This document shows positions 1-11,624 of a DNA stretch of 64,000 bases, piece by piece; within the stretch, counting starts at the first letter, position 1, and each line of letters opens with the position of its first letter. The notes under the pieces are model-generated. The model made no database searches, was not told the DNA's origin, and saw nothing but the letters and a program-made list of their open reading frames with translations. The DNA comes from Bathynomus jamesi. Its lineage: Eukaryota > Arthropoda > Malacostraca > Isopoda > Cirolanidae. The DNA is taken from positions 127,501 through 191,500 of the forward strand of contig JAJOZX010005799.1 of the NCBI GenBank assembly GCA_023014485.1, in the 5' to 3' direction. The position numbers and the translations under genes are program-made.

Positions 1-175
1 GCTTTTTAATATTTCTGTAGTGCATGAAGAGGGCCATCATTTCCTTCTCTGATGGTAATACAGATGTTTTTAGTACTGCAGAGGGCTGCCCAATTAGCCA
101 TACTTCAGTTTCTTTTCTTGTAGAACTTCTCCCAACTGAGCAACTGGGTGATGGTGAGTTAGGCCTAGCTTCCAT
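1..175 (-). CDS. 5' part of a DNA-transposon gene (GGGTG family), cut by window edge
   Basis: Reading leftward from an ATG at 175 there is an open frame to the window edge (58 codons). It contains the pattern LP-S-E-x-E-M-x-x-L-F-x-Y, which aligns by eye with the start regions of the genes at 33436 and 45029 (LPSSEDILQCFLY and LPTAREVLSYFFY). All three therefore look like the same transposon-encoded family. The AGGGTGATTCAAAAA-type terminus lies about 290 bases upstream (near 455, reading leftward), the position expected for an element end. Only the N-terminus is present, so no catalytic motif can be seen here. Confidence 0.55.
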   Translation of the reverse strand, partial: MEARPNSPSPSCSVGRSSTRKETEVWLIGQPSAVLKTSVLPSEKEMMALFMHYRNIKK

Positions 176-299
176 AATCGATTAATTGGTATCAAAATTA
201 CGAGTTCCAAGCAACAATTAAAAGCAAGCTACTATATAAACCATTAATTAAAAATTCTGAAATATAAACAATTAAACATAAAATCATAAGTTGTAAAAA

Positions 300-461
300 C
301 AAACAAATTGAAAAAAACGGAAACTTTGACGCCTGGTAGCACATAGTAAATTTTATTTAAAATTCACCAAATTTGGCATACACTACTTTTTTGTCATAGG
401 GAACAAAAATACAGGTTGAACAATTAAAAAAAAAACTGATTTTTTGAATCACCCTAAATTA

Positions 462-506
<45 letters not shown>

Positions 507-640
507 AAAACAAGTAGCACATAGTAAATTTTATTTAAAATTCACCAAATTTGGCATACACTACTTTTTTGTCATAGGGAACAAAAATACAGGTTGAACA
601 ATTAAAAAAAAAACTGATTTTTTTGAATCACCCTAAATTA

Positions 641-671
<31 letters not shown>

Positions 672-684
672 TGAAAACAAGAAA
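300..684. repeat. Tandem-duplicated transposon end plus (AT)n
   Basis: A ~176-bp unit starting TAGCACATAG occurs twice in tandem (338-513 and 514-684), nearly identical, each ending in an (AT)n run. Read on the minus strand each unit begins AGGGTGATTCAAAAAATCAG, matching the terminus style of the GGGTG-family elements at 31879 and 43491. The outer copy of the duplication is probably a replication or unequal-exchange product mediated by the (AT)n tract. Confidence 0.6.
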
Positions 685-711
685 CCTCGTAAAACATTCA
701 AGTCGATAATA

Positions 712-925
712 ATAATTGGGGTTGTCTAACTTCCTTCGCAACATCTAAGGTCATATGACAGGGGGGTAGGGGGGGCCTACAGCTTTACGTGGGATCCGAA
801 CCACGGGTCGCTACATAATCTGGACACGGAGGACGGTCTCCCATCCAACTACTACCCAGACCCAATGTCGCTTAACTTCGCTGATCAACGGGAAGCGGTG
901 TTACGACATTGGCTACGACGTAGCC
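712..925 (-). repeat. 5S rRNA-derived SINE
   Basis: On the minus strand (about 925 to 812) the sequence follows 5S rRNA: a GATCAGCGAAGTTAAGCGAC block, then TAGTTGGATGGGAGACCG, which correspond to the loop A/box A and box C promoter regions. It runs into a body with GTGGTTCGGATCCCACG and a tail ending near 712 (TTAGACAACCCCAATTATT). The same body recurs at 5895-5992, 54430-54500 and within the tRNA-headed SINE at 35765. A 5S head on a SINE body is the hallmark of the SINE3 class. It could also be a 5S pseudogene fused to a repeat by chance, but the second 5S-headed fragment at 10236 argues for a family. Confidence 0.65.
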
Positions 926-1389
926 CACATTCAAGTCGAAGTACTTAAATGGGCTTTTTGTAACTTTAAAGTTTCACTTAATAAAAGGTCGTTAACCTAA
1001 AACATATCACTATAAAGTTAAGTTGCTCCAGAGAGACAGTTTCTAAAAATTTAATTGTTCCATTTGGTGAATCAATTATGAAACTACTACTTGTTAATTA
1101 ATTAAAATGAGTCATCCATCTTTCCCTTCTGGACCGATTTTGAACTGATAATACTTTAAACGTCGATATAATGGCGCTCCGTTTGAGACAACTTTAGAGT
1201 TTATAGCTTTATTTTTTGGTGTAGGTTATTTATTTTTTGGTTTTGGGTCAAAAAAGAGAGGAATTAAGTTTCCGGTTAGTGTCTATGCAGTCCCCAACTT
1301 GGAACCTATCTCTTCTCAACTCATTTTGACATGCAATGCGGAACCAACGGTTTAATATGTTCATATCACATGACATGAAACTTCCCCGC

Positions 1390-1460
<71 letters not shown>

Positions 1461-1661
1461 ACTTTCTATAATGTTCAACTGAAAAAGAAAATAATATAAC
1501 AATTATAAATAAAAATAAGATATAAATGCATAAATGTATTTTTAGTTTACCTTTTCTAAAATCTGTGAGTCCCCCCTCACTTAAAATATAAGAAATAAAA
1601 TTAAATATATAAAAAATAAATATAAAATACAAAATATATCCACGTATAAAATAAATGTAAC

Positions 1662-1700
<39 letters not shown>

Positions 1701-1733
1701 AAAGAGAACAGAATATATATGATATTTCAGCGA
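926..1733. other. AT-rich non-coding stretch with microsatellites
   Basis: No gene is visible. The stretch includes a ~64-bp (AT)n tract at 1394-1457 and a shorter one at 1670-1697. Apparent open frames here encode only Tyr-Ile repeats from the (AT)n tract. Confidence 0.6.
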
Positions 1734-3229
1734 CAGTGGCGCTCATAAGTATTCGTACAGAGAAATATTTCAGTTATATTCGTCCTTATCTTTTGTACCA
1801 TGCATAGGATAATTATGAAAAGTTTATTGTTTAGTTGGAAAAATTTAACAAATAAAAAACTTTTTGAACTCCAACATATAATGTAAAACATTAAAGAATT
1901 TGAGGAAAATTAAAACGGATAAAATGCAAAAGTTTTCGTACATTTATTTACAAAATTATTTAATACTTTGTGTGTCCACCTTATGCTTGAATGACTTTAA
2001 TGATTCGTTTTGGGCATTTTTCTACGAGGTTTTGACATCTCTCGTTAGAAATTTTAGCTCATTCTTCTAAAGAAAATTGTTGCAATTCATTCAGATTCGA
2101 AGAATTTCTTTTGCGGACACCTTTTTGCAAACCAAACCATAAATTCTCAATTAAATTGAGATCTGTGACACTCAAGAAGCTTGAAATTCTTTTGTTGAAG
2201 CCATTTCATGGTGTTCTTACTTTTATGTTTTGGGTCGTTATCTTGTTGCAGTACCCAATTTCGACCCATTCGCAACTCCCGAACTAAAGGCAATACATTT
2301 TCTTCTAAAATGCCCTAATCTTTCGTCAAATTCAAGATTCCATCGATGACAACCAATTTTCCCGAACCAGAAACACTAAAGCATCCCCAAAGAAGCAAAC
2401 TACCACCATCACGTTTAACTGTGGGAAGAATGTTATTTTCTTCAAATGCAGTATTTGATTTTCGCCAAACATACCGTTGCTCATTGTTCCGAAATAATTC
2501 AATCTTGTTCTCGTCTGTCCAGAGAACTTTCTTACAGAATGCAAATCAATCATTTTGATGATACTTGGCGTACTTTAAAGTTGAAGTTGAAGTTTAAACG
2601 AACTTCTTTGTGCGCTTTCCGTACAAGAGGTTTCCTTCGTGCAACTCTTCCATGCAAACCGTTCTTTCTCAATGTACGACGTACAGTAGAGGAATGGACA
2701 TCGATCTTAGACAGTTTTAATGATTACCAAATATCACATGTGGTCACTCGTTGATTCGCAGCAGCCATTCTTTCAATCTGTCTAGCTGCACGTTCTGAAA
2801 TCTTGCAAGGTCGTCCACACTTAATAGAGTTTTGATTGTTCCAAAGCCTTTCCATTTCTTTATAACTGCAGCAATCGTTGTAAATGGAATTCGAGGTTCT
2901 CCTATCTTCCTATAACTCTTTCCAGACTCGTGCGCAGCAGTGACAGATCTCTTAAGATCTGTAGACAGCTCTTGACCACCACTACCCATTGCTTCACAGA
3001 GAAAATTCTAGAATTCAGAATTGCCAACAGTCTCTAATCAGTAAACAGCTAACTACTGATAAAAATTTAAATTCTTCAAGTATGAGGTAGACACACAAAA
3101 TAATAAATAATTTGTAAAAAATGTATGAAAACTTTTGTATTTTAACTTTTTATTATTTTCCTCGATTCTTTGATGTTTTACATTAAATGTTGGAGTCAAA
3201 CTAATTTTTTTATTTGTTAATTTTTTCCA
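1734..3229 (-). mobile_element. Tc1-like transposon with long inverted repeats, right end truncated
   Basis: The left end begins CAGTGGCGCTCATAAG, and a ~230-bp stretch inward is inverted at the other end (about 3115-3229: GTTTTACATTAAATGTTGG region). The right arm is cut off at 3229, where the (GA)n tail of a LINE begins. The second copy at 10331-11067 has the same terminus (ending AACGCCACTG followed by TA). Long inverted repeats flanking a transposase of this type are known in Tc1 subfamilies. Confidence 0.75.
1966..2989 (-). pseudogene. Decayed Tc1-like transposase
   Basis: Tc1/mariner-type cut-and-paste transposase acting in the nucleus on its own ends. The N-terminus (2989-2744) reads as the Tc1 helix-turn-helix: ELSTDLKRSVTAAHESGKSY then IPFTTIAAVIKKW. 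Further along the minus strand, in shifting frames, come GGSLLLWGCFS, the second catalytic region LQQDNDPKHKSKNTMKWLQQ, and a C-terminus ending in a GGHTKY-like tail. Stops and frameshifts interrupt it, so it is dead. The order and spacing fit the usual ~340-residue protein. Confidence 0.75.
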
Positions 3230-4390
3230 GAGAGAGAGAGAGAGTGAGAGAGAGCGAGCGAGAGAGAGAGAGAGAGAGAGAGTTACAAGGACAAGAGGAA
3301 GCCTCAAAGACCTTTCGGTCCACTCTCGGAGGTTCCTGTTATGAAACAAGTTTATTTTTCTTTCAACTACTCTAGCAGTAGTAGAAAATTGGATTGAAAA
3401 GTATAAGGCTCTCTCACCACCCTCCGCTCCCTCCCTGCCAGAGGCAGGTACGGAAAAAGGTTTAAGAAAATACCTTGACCCTGGAAAAGTAGCCAAGGAA
3501 ATTTTACAGGAAAGTGGAAAATATATAAGATAGCACTATACTCGTAATTACGCATGCTTTAGTCTTAAACCATGAGAGTATTCAGTACTTTGTCTCGCCT
3601 ATTTTTAAACACATTTACACTTTGGATTGAAACAACCTGAGGGAAGTTGGTTTCAGATATTAACTATTTTATAGAAAAAGAAATTGTCGCAGACAGAGGT
3701 CCTAAATGTCTTTAGTTCCAGTTTAAACCCATTATTTCTTGTTAGATTGGCATTAAGTGAGAATAAGTTCCGGTAGTCTACTCTGTCCATTCCATTGAGC
3801 ATCTTGAAGACTCGAAAGCTGACCGCGCAACCTCCTCGTCTCTAAGGTAAACAGATTTAGGCGCTCCATATCCGTTGGTAGTTTTGCATTCTCATTGAAG
3901 GGATCAATTTTGTAGCCTTTATAGACTCCTAAGTCTTTCTCTAGATCGGTCTCAGTCAAGTTCCTTCCCAAGAGAGAGTAATCGGTCTTCGGGTTTTTAT
4001 AACCTATGTGCATTACTTTAAATTTGTCCAAGTTGAATGGCATCTGCCAAGTAGCAGACCATTCGCCCAACCTGTCAAGATCATTCCGAAGCCTTCTTAC
4101 GCCTTCCACAGTACCTACACTACTTCCTAATTTCGTATCGTCCGCAAATTTGAAAATTGTACTCAGGAGCCCGACGTCTATATCGTTATTATAGATGATA
4201 AGAAGTAAAGGACCCAGAACGGAACCCTGTGGGACACCACTGGCTTTTTCTCTTTTAACTAATCTTCATTCCAGTTGGAAACGAGCGTAGTGATTCCTAG
4301 TTCTCTGACTTTAGCCATCAATTTCGCGTGAGAGACTTTGTCAAAGGCTTTTTGAAAGTCGAGATACACTATATCTGTTGTCGAACTTGC
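3230..4390 (-). mobile_element. 5'-truncated CR1-like LINE 3' end
   Basis: Minus-strand LINE fragment. The coding remnant (4110-3750) has WQMPFNLDKFKVMHIGY and TDLEKDLGVY, matching the larger element at 55151-58256 (WQMPFNLGKCKVMHIGY). The 3' untranslated part (3286-3720) matches 55158-55660 almost base for base. The plus-strand boundary is a (GA)n run (3230-3281), i.e. a TCTC-type simple-repeat 3' tail, as in CR1-group LINEs. It abuts the truncated Tc1-like arm, so it probably inserted there. The 5' cut is near 4390. Confidence 0.8.
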
Positions 4391-4615
4391 TCATGAGAGA
4401 GAGAAAAAAAGAAAATATTTAAAATAAAACAATATTAATGATTTTTTTTTTTTAACATATAACTCCGCGTTGTTATTTTTAGTCGTGAATAAAAAAATAT
4501 TGGTTGACATTTTAAATCGAATTGAATATTAATAAAGTTATATGTAAAAAAAATATAATTCAGAGTTGTTAACATTTATATTGGTTGTAATTATATTTTT
4601 CTCAATCTATCTCTC

Positions 4616-4649
<34 letters not shown>

Positions 4650-4851
4650 CGTAAAACTTTTCCATTATTTTCGATCGTATTTTGGTATTCTTTTTTTTAA
4701 ATTTAATTTGGCTTAATTAAATCTTAAGATATAGAATTTGTTGTAAGTCTATCGATCTATTTATCTATCCAATACTATTTTAATGTACTTTTTATATCTA
4801 TTAGTTATTTAAAGGATATCTAATTGCTTATGAAATAAAGAATTAAAGTCT

Positions 4852-4936
<85 letters not shown>

Positions 4937-5280
4937 CTATATATATATCTATATTATATATATATATATATATTGTAATTATTACTTACGAAATACAAAT
5001 ACGATACATAGATACGTCTATCTATCTATCTATCTATCTATATCTATATATATATAAATTGTAATTATTATTTACGAAATACAAATACGTTTGTCTATCT
5101 GTCTATATGTTTATCCTTAATCCTTTACTTTATTCAGATTGTAATGTTGTGTTTCAATTATTCAAACGTAACTATTTATGGAAGTTTCACAAGCACATTA
5201 TAACCTTTCTTAAAGCTTGAGTAATTTATAAACACAATTACAGCGAAGGAGCTCTTTTAATGATTTATTTATTACGATAG

Positions 5281-5320
<40 letters not shown>

Positions 5321-5894
5321 TTTCTGGTGTTTTTTTCCTGCATTCTGCTTTGATGAGGGTTGTAACATACATCAAACAGCATTCTTTATTGACATATTAC
5401 AGTATACATAACTGAAAGTACTTCCATAAAATTTCGTAGGAATTTGTGAAGTGGTTGTCATCTTTGGTATAACAGTCGAATACAGGTTTTGTCCTTTTAA
5501 TGAGCATAGGGTTAAAGATAGCGAAGCAGAAATCTACACGATTTTCGTTCCCAGCAAAAATAACTTGGAGGGACACAAAGACAGATCGAGCCCCAGGGCG
5601 GACGAATCGCGCCTCCTTCTGGAGGGGTGACCAAAGGAAGCCTGTCCAGTTAAATCACAACTTGTTTTTAAGGGTTTTTAATTATACTTTCAGATTTTTC
5701 AAAACTTTATATAATGCCAATCCGTCATTACAGAATGTACAAGAAGCGAGTAGTTTTGTTCTTAAGACCTGGTGTCGCATTTTTGGATAAAGTGAAGCAT
5801 GAAACGGCACAACACAATGAATCATTATTCCTATTTATTCTAAACTATAGTTTTTTAAAAATTTAACCTTAGCAAAGTGTGGCTTTTACCCTAA
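4391..5894. other. Microsatellite-rich spacer
   Basis: Simple repeats dominate: (AAT)n near 4619-4649, (CT)n 4855-4932, (TATC)n near 5018-5045, and (AC)n 5281-5319. A 96-codon open frame at 5500-5790 shows no family resemblance I can name and is not supported as a gene. Confidence 0.6.
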
Positions 5895-5992
5895 TGTAAT
5901 GATGGGGTTGTTTAACCTCCTTCACAATATCTAAGGTCGGATGACGGAGGGGACCTACAGCTTTACGTTGGATTCAAACCACACTTAAAATC
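5895..5992 (-). repeat. SINE body fragment
   Basis: On the minus strand, GTGGTTTGAATCC...ACGTAAAGCTGTAGGTCCCC and a tail ending AACAACCCCATCATT match the body of the 5S-headed SINE at 712-925. No head is present. Confidence 0.6.
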
Positions 5993-6065
5993 TCTGAAGC
6001 ACCTCCAACTTAAAATACAAGAAATAAAATTAAATATAAAAAAATATATAAAATACAAACTATAT

Positions 6066-6240
6066 CAAAATACATTTAGAGAAGGAGACTGTGGACACCA
6101 ATCAATGAAGGAAGTACTCTGAGGGGGGCGCGTTAGGCAGGAGACAGGGAGTGCTGGAACTCCCGTTTCTCCTGTTACTGTCCTCCTTAGCTGATCTTGT
6201 TCCGTGTTTCATCTACCCTGTGAGCAGTCCAACATGGTCT
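6066..6240 (+). repeat. Fragment of the Jockey-like LINE 5' region
   Basis: This stretch matches the reverse complement of 60820-60960, the 5' end of the Jockey-like LINE: shared blocks include GACACCAATC, GGAACTCCCGTTTCTCCTGT and CATCTACCCTGTGAGCAG. No reading frame continues. Confidence 0.65.
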
Positions 6241-6955
6241 CAAACACACACTTCTTCTATTCCTCACTAAACACATATGCATCTTACGCATTACACAATC
6301 TTTTCAAAATTAAAAAGAAATGACACCGTTTTTAAGACCCTCGAAGGTCTTGATTTCGGCTCTTTTCTTTTCCTTCTATGCTAATTTTTCGGGCGTTCCG
6401 CTTTGGCTCCTTCTTCTGCATAAAAAAATGTACACAAAAATATAAAAAAATATATTAAAAATCAGAGATGGGAAATCGGATCGGATTCGAATCGATAATC
6501 GGAATTAATCGATATTTTTTGAGAAATCTGAATCGAAAAAAAATTCGAATCGAAAAACGGGCGCGGATCTGAATCGAAATTTTGATCCGAATCGAAAAGA
6601 AACGATGAATCCGAATTCGAATTAAAATCGATAAAAAATATGGATCCGGTTTTAAAAATTTGGTTATAACTTACACTGGTATGCATATGAAATTTTTTTG
6701 TCTGCTGTGAGGGTTTTTTCAATTCATATTATATAATTCGACCATGCTGAATTCGAAAATGACATTGGTTTTCCTCAATCAGGTCAGGTTTTTTCTCTAT
6801 TGGCCATTTATTATAAGTCCAATTTTATCCCCAAATTTATTGATTTTTTTAGCTTAAACACTGTAGATACGAGTAATATTATAAGAACACTCGTGAAAAA
6901 TGAAAACATTGTGTGAATAAATACTTTTATTCATACAATGAATATGGAAAAAAGT

Positions 6956-9217
6956 TTATTGAGGAAGGATTGAAGTTTTTTTGGCTTTCCGTCTGTGTTT
7001 TTCTTCGGGCACGTCTCGCTTCAAACACCAGCAATAGTCCGCCAGCATATTGATATCCCAGTTTCCCTGGTACCTCTCTTCCATTATTTTGATATCTTGG
7101 TGAAATCGTTCACCCTGTTCCTCACTGTAATCCCCGCAATTTTCAGGGAAATAGTCCAAGTGGGACCACAAAAAGTGCATTTTTATGGACATGCGCGACC
7201 CATGAGCTTTGAAAGCTTCCATCAAGTTTTCGACAACGGACTCGTATTCTGGACTTCTACGCTTGCCAAGAAAATCAGTGACAACTGATTTGAATGCCTG
7301 CCAGGCATTCTTCTCAGTTGCAGTCATTGCGTTTTCGAACTGAGTATCCTTGATCAAAGTTCGAATTTGAGGACCATCAAAAATCCCAGCATTTAGTTTA
7401 GCATCAGATATATGAGGAAATTTACTCTCGAGATATCGGAATGCTGAACCCTCCTTATTCATTGATTTGATGAAATTTTTCATCAAGCCCAGCTTAATAT
7501 GAAGTGGTGGGAGCAAAATTTTTGTTGGTGGTACAAGGGGCACTGAAACGACATTATGCGACCCAGGTTCAAAATTCTCTCTGGATGCCCATTCACGCTG
7601 TGCATAGTGCTTCTCATCCGCTCAGCTATCCCATTTGCAGAGGAAACATGGGTATTTCGTGTATCCCCCTTGCATTCCCAATACAAATGCCACAATCTGA
7701 AAAAAATTAAAATATTTAAAGAATTTAGAGAATTTGTTCTATCAGATAAAAAGTCTATGCATTGGACTATATCACTTCTGTGGGGAAGTTAAGTGTTCTT
7801 ATACGCTCTCAAATAACCTTTGGAAAAACAACATAGTCAATAGCAATAGTTTACTTATGATATTAGTATTACCTTCAAATCTCCACAGATCCTCCAGTTA
7901 TGTTGGTCGTATACGAGAGCATCCAGTAAAATTTTCATGTTATCGTAGCTCTCAGTAAGTTGTACGGAATGTGCTACAGGGACTGATGCAACCCTATTCC
8001 CAATGTTGAGAAGTACTGCTTTCAAACTTCGTTTAGACGAGTCTATAAATAGCCTCCATTCTGATGCGTTATATGGCAGGCCCAAGGATTCGATTAGCCC
8101 CTCAACATTGCAGCAGTACACTAAAGAAGAGGTATTTTCGTGCACTGCAAAAAACTTGCGGAATTCTTCCTCTCGTTTCCTATACCAGGAGAATGTTGTT
8201 CCCGGAGCCAGCAAGTTGTCCTCTCGAAGTCGTGAGCCCAAGATCTCGGCAGCTAATTTGGAAAGTCCTAAATCCCTGGTAAGATCATTAAGTTTGGCCT
8301 GGTTGAGAGGCCTCGGCTCATTTGAAGCGGTATTTTGAGGTATATACGACTGGGACTGGTCATTGGCATTGGTCATTGATTCATCATCAGAATCATCGAA
8401 GTCCAGGGTTTGAGGTGGGTCGGGTATTGGAATTCCAGGACCATGGGGTACAGGTCTCATAGCAGAAGGAATGTCAGGGTATACAACAATGTGTTTATTC
8501 TTCTTGTTAACTCCTGAAAATAGAAACACAGAAACATGGATATAAAACTTGCATATGAAATAGAAGAAGCATTCAGACAGTGGCGGCTCGTGAGGGAAGG
8601 CTGCGGTCTGTAAGATATGAAATAGGTCGATGGAGTCTGTATATTTTCTTTCTTTTTCATTCATATTGTCCTTCGGGGACAATATGAATGAAAAAGAAAG
8701 AAAATATCCAATCATTGTATATGTAACTGTAACTTGTATAACAATATGTATGTGTAAATGTATTTTCTATAACAATATGTATATGTAAATGTATGATTAC
8801 CATTAATGTGAATATTATGCTATATATGGTGAATATTACATTATGGTGAATATTATGTCAAGTTTCATACGAGGATTTCAAAATATTTAAGAAAAATAAA
8901 TTTATAAGCCCACCTTGGAGGTTTGTCATGCAGAAATAGCAATCTGTCACGTGATCCTTTCCTTCTCTCCAAATCATGGGAATTCCAAAAGGCAAAGATT
9001 TCGCTCTGCCTTTGCTCCATCTTCTCAAATTTTCAATGCACCTCTTGCAGCACATATGAGGGGCGAAATTTTTGTCCTGGTCCCCTAGCTTAATTCCAAA
9101 GTATGCTCTATACATTGTCTTCACAAATTTAGTGATTTGAGACTGGTTATTTGGCATGGTAACCGTCCCACATATGTAGCAGAATCTATTGGGATCATTT
9201 TTACACGCTCTATTCAT
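6956..9217 (-). pseudogene. Three-exon candidate transposase of CACTGG copy 1
   Basis: Exon 1 (9217-8914) encodes a Cys/His domain: FCYIC, HMCCKRC, then DCYFC. Exon 2 (8513-7873) follows a TTTTCAG acceptor and reads FSWYRKREEEFRKFF, ASEWRLFIDSSKRSLK, WRICGDLK. Exon 3 (7696-6956) has GGYTKYPCFLC, LPPLHIKLGLMKNF and GERFHQDIKIMEERYQG then ADYCWCLKR. GT/AG signals and phases agree (304 + 641 nt gives a whole number of codons). The conserved D (GDLK), CFLC, H and E (EQGERFHQD) could form an RNase H-type DDE core. A single TGA lies in exon 3 (WDS-stop-ADEKH) where copies 3 and 4 read WDSRA, so the protein is broken. Confidence 0.75.
8641..8707 (-). other. Near-perfect long hairpin in intron 1
   Basis: An inverted repeat of ~31 bp (ATATTTTCTTTCTTTTTCAT onward) closes on a tiny loop (TTCG/CGAA). 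It lies between exons 1 and 2 of the copy-1 gene and recurs in copy 2 at 21269-21340, with one extra base that makes the stem perfect. Confidence 0.85.
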
Positions 9218-10235
9218 TATGAAATATTTTATCTATATGCCTGAAAAGTAAAAAAAGATATTATACAAGTGAAACAAGTGATGATAGATGTTACTGTTCC
9301 AATTCCGCTTTGACAAAATCACGAAAAATTCTATTTTACTTATGAGGCCATAGCCGGATAACCTGAGCTGATTGAGAAAAACGGATTGCAGATTCGAAAT
9401 CAGCAGGAAAAACTCTATAAGAATCACTTACAAAACCCTTGACAGCAAAATTGATGCATACCAGTGTTATAAATAACTTATAAGGCTTATTAACGTTTCC
9501 GGTTTCACCACAGGTAAAGACTGACCTTTCCGAGAATCTGTTTGCTCGGACAAAAATCATACTAATCCTATACTCCATCCATTAAGGTGCTAATCCTAAT
9601 CCTTAAATTTTGGTATTGTCCGAGAGTGACAATTTCACACGCTCCTCAAAGAAATAACCTTTTGCCTTCGAACATTGAAAATATCTTAGTTGTCAGGGCT
9701 AATTTTAATTTGTAAATTTGTATCTATACAGTGGATATATTTCTTAAAGTATTATTATCATATTTTAATTTTTATGTATGCTATAATTAATATTTCTTGT
9801 ATATATGAGCCTTAATTGTTTAATAAATTAGCTTATATGAATGATTTTTTTTTGCACCTTATTAAGAGTAAATCTAAAGTTATTACTTAGATCGTTAATA
9901 GACTGAGAATTATCTGTATTATTTATTAAAATGAAACTTATTAATAATAGCCACCCTTGACTAAAACAACGATGATAGGTATAATTTTATTAAATGAACT
10001 CATAAAAATCAAGAAAAATTAGGCCTGGATCCGAATCGGATTCGAATCGGATCAAAATCGAAAAAGAAATAATCCGAATCGGAAAAAAATTCGAATCGAT
10101 AAAAACCGAAAGATTTGAATCCGAATTCGAATCTATATTTCTAATTGCGTGAAAATCGTATTCGAATTTGAATCGAAAAAGATTTCGATTTCCCATCCCT
10201 GTTAAAAATATATCAAAATATATATAGACTACAAA

Positions 10236-10330
10236 ATATATCCCACCAACTATTCTCCAGACCCAGTGTCACAATTTCGCTGATCGACTGGAAGTGAAAT
10301 TATGACATTGCCCACGACGTTAGTCAGGCT
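10236..10330 (-). repeat. 5S-headed SINE fragment
   Basis: Minus-strand GATCAGCGAAATTGTGACAC and GGTCTGGAGAATAGTTGGTGG follow the 5S-like head seen at 812-925, but more diverged. The body is missing. Confidence 0.5.
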
Positions 10331-11067
10331 TTTGTCCTGCTTTCTATGTAAATCATTCCGCACTTGAGTCTGGTTTCCTACGGTTAAACAAGGTGGTGGT
10401 GGTAGTTTGCTTCTTTGGGGATGCTTTAGTGTTTCTGGTCCAGGAAAGCTTGTTGTCTTCAATGGAATCTTGAATTCGAAGAAATAGCAGAACATTTAAG
10501 AAGAAAATGTATTGCCTTTAGTTCTGGAATTGCGAATGGATCGCAATTGGGTATTGCAACAAGATAATGATCCAAATCATAAAAGTAAAAACACCATGAA
10601 ATGGCTTCAACAAAAGAATTTCAAGCTTCTCGAGTGCCCTAGTCAAAGGCCAGATTTCAGTTCAATCGAGAATTTATGGTTTGATTTGAAAAAAGCTAAG
10701 CGAGAGAAACCCTTCAAATCTGAATGAGTTGCAACAATTTTCTTCAGAAAAATAGGCTAAAATTTCTACTGAGAGATGTCGAAACCTTGTAGAAAAATAC
10801 CCAAAACGAATCGTTGAAGTTATTCAAACAAAATGTGGACACACAAATTATTAAATAATGTAAATAAATTTATGAAAACTTCTGCATTTTAACTATTTTT
10901 ATTTTCCTCGAATTCTTTGATATTTTACATTATATGTTGGAATTAAACCAATTTTTATATTTTTTACGAACTGTAAACTTTTCATAACTATCCTTATGTA
11001 TGGTACAAAAGATAAGGACGAATATAACTAAAATACTTCTCTGTACGAATACTTGTCAACGCCACTG
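10331..11067 (+). mobile_element. Tc1-like transposon, second copy, 5'-truncated
   Basis: Same family as 1734-3229. The right terminus ends AACGCCACTG followed by TA (11068-11069). The 3' inverted repeat region (10870-11067) matches the other copy's arms. The left arm and helix-turn-helix are missing. The element starts abruptly after the SINE fragment. Confidence 0.75.
10362..10847 (+). pseudogene. C-terminal half of Tc1-like transposase
   Basis: Carries the catalytic half of a Tc1-type transposase. GGGGSLLLWGCFS (10390-10430) precedes a stop, then an open frame (10512-10727) reads WVLQQDNDPNHKSKNTMKWL and CPSQRPDFSSIENLWFDLKK, the second Asp and third acidic regions of the DD34E-like core. 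The final C-terminus follows in another frame up to about 10847. The DNA-binding part is absent, so it cannot be functional. Confidence 0.75.
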
Positions 11068-11331
11068 TATATTATTATTATTATATACAGAGTGTATGAT
11101 AAGTAACTCCCTATTTTAAAATTCGTGTAACTTCCCTATTTCTTATTCACTTTTAGTGAAACAAACTAAATTATTCAGTATTTATTGAGGTTTTCTCTAT
11201 TGAGCTTTCTGTCGGCCAAAGCTGACGGTTTGGTGTGGTATGACATCCACAACTATTGTTGGGCCTTTTATCATTCGGGATACGATGAATGCTGAAAGAT
11301 ACATGCAAATGTTGAAAAATCGGGTATGGCC

Positions 11332-11624
11332 AGTAGTATGGGCGCAAAAGGGTAGAGTACAATACAATGTTGCAAGGGTGGTCTGCAACAAAGAGGGAGG
11401 GGTCTTGCAACAAGGGGGGTTATCCCCCAAATTGCAATGAAGGGGGGAGCTTTGGGGGGAGAAGGGAGGATGACCTCCCCCCAAAGGGGCAACCTTAACC
11501 CAAGAGAGGGAGAGAAAGGAGAAGTCTTTGGGGGAGAAGCTGGGATGTCCTCACCCCCCAAAGGGTAACCCTAACCTAAGAAGGATAGAGATGTTCGCCT
11601 GGCCCCAGCCAGACGCATAATGAG
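11332..11624 (+). repeat. Polinton left terminal inverted repeat
   Basis: About 293 bp matching 29713-30014 in reverse complement with small indels, ending at a shared GGCCCCAGCCAGACGCAT block. It is rich in G runs on this strand, and a CCCCCCAAAGGGG(T)AACC unit occurs twice within it. Confidence 0.85.

Larger units (their letters stand above)
6674..9466 (-). mobile_element. CACTGG transposon copy 1 (Chapaev3-like)
   Basis: Both ends read CACTGGTATGCAT inward and are flanked by TTA (6671-6673 and 9467-9469), a 3-bp target duplication. It is 2793 bp long and nearly identical to copy 2, in opposite orientation. A subterminal block GCTGAATTCGAAAATGAC...TTGGTTTTCCTC is shared with copies 3 and 4. 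CACTG termini, TWA duplications and a D-C2C/H-E style protein fit the CACTA/Mirage/Chapaev group, most likely Chapaev3. That class name is inferred. Confidence 0.75.
6463..10201. mobile_element. hAT-like non-autonomous element A (GATTCGAATC motif), carrying a nested transposon
   Basis: The ends are CAGAGATGGGAAATCG and CGATTTCCCATCCCTG, flanked by a perfect 8-bp duplication TTAAAAAT (6455-6462 and 10202-10209), as expected for hAT-type insertion. About 180 bp inside each end is built from variants of GATTCGAATCGG. Removing the nested CACTGG element (6674-9466) leaves ~0.94 kb with no transposase, so it needs a helper. The Asp/Ser-rich frames over the ends are artefacts of the repeat. Confidence 0.75.

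Noticed and set aside
1248..1746. Open frames rich in Tyr-Ile repeats
   Set aside because: They are translations of (AT)n microsatellites; the same applies near 12100, 31629, 38500 and 39930.
5500..5790. 96-codon open frame as a host gene
   Set aside because: No recognisable motif, no splice context and no repeat of the frame elsewhere; consistent with chance.
6462..6722. Asp/Ser/Asn-rich open frame, and a similar one at 9990-10196
   Set aside because: Produced by the GATTCGAATC repeat at the ends of hAT-like element A.
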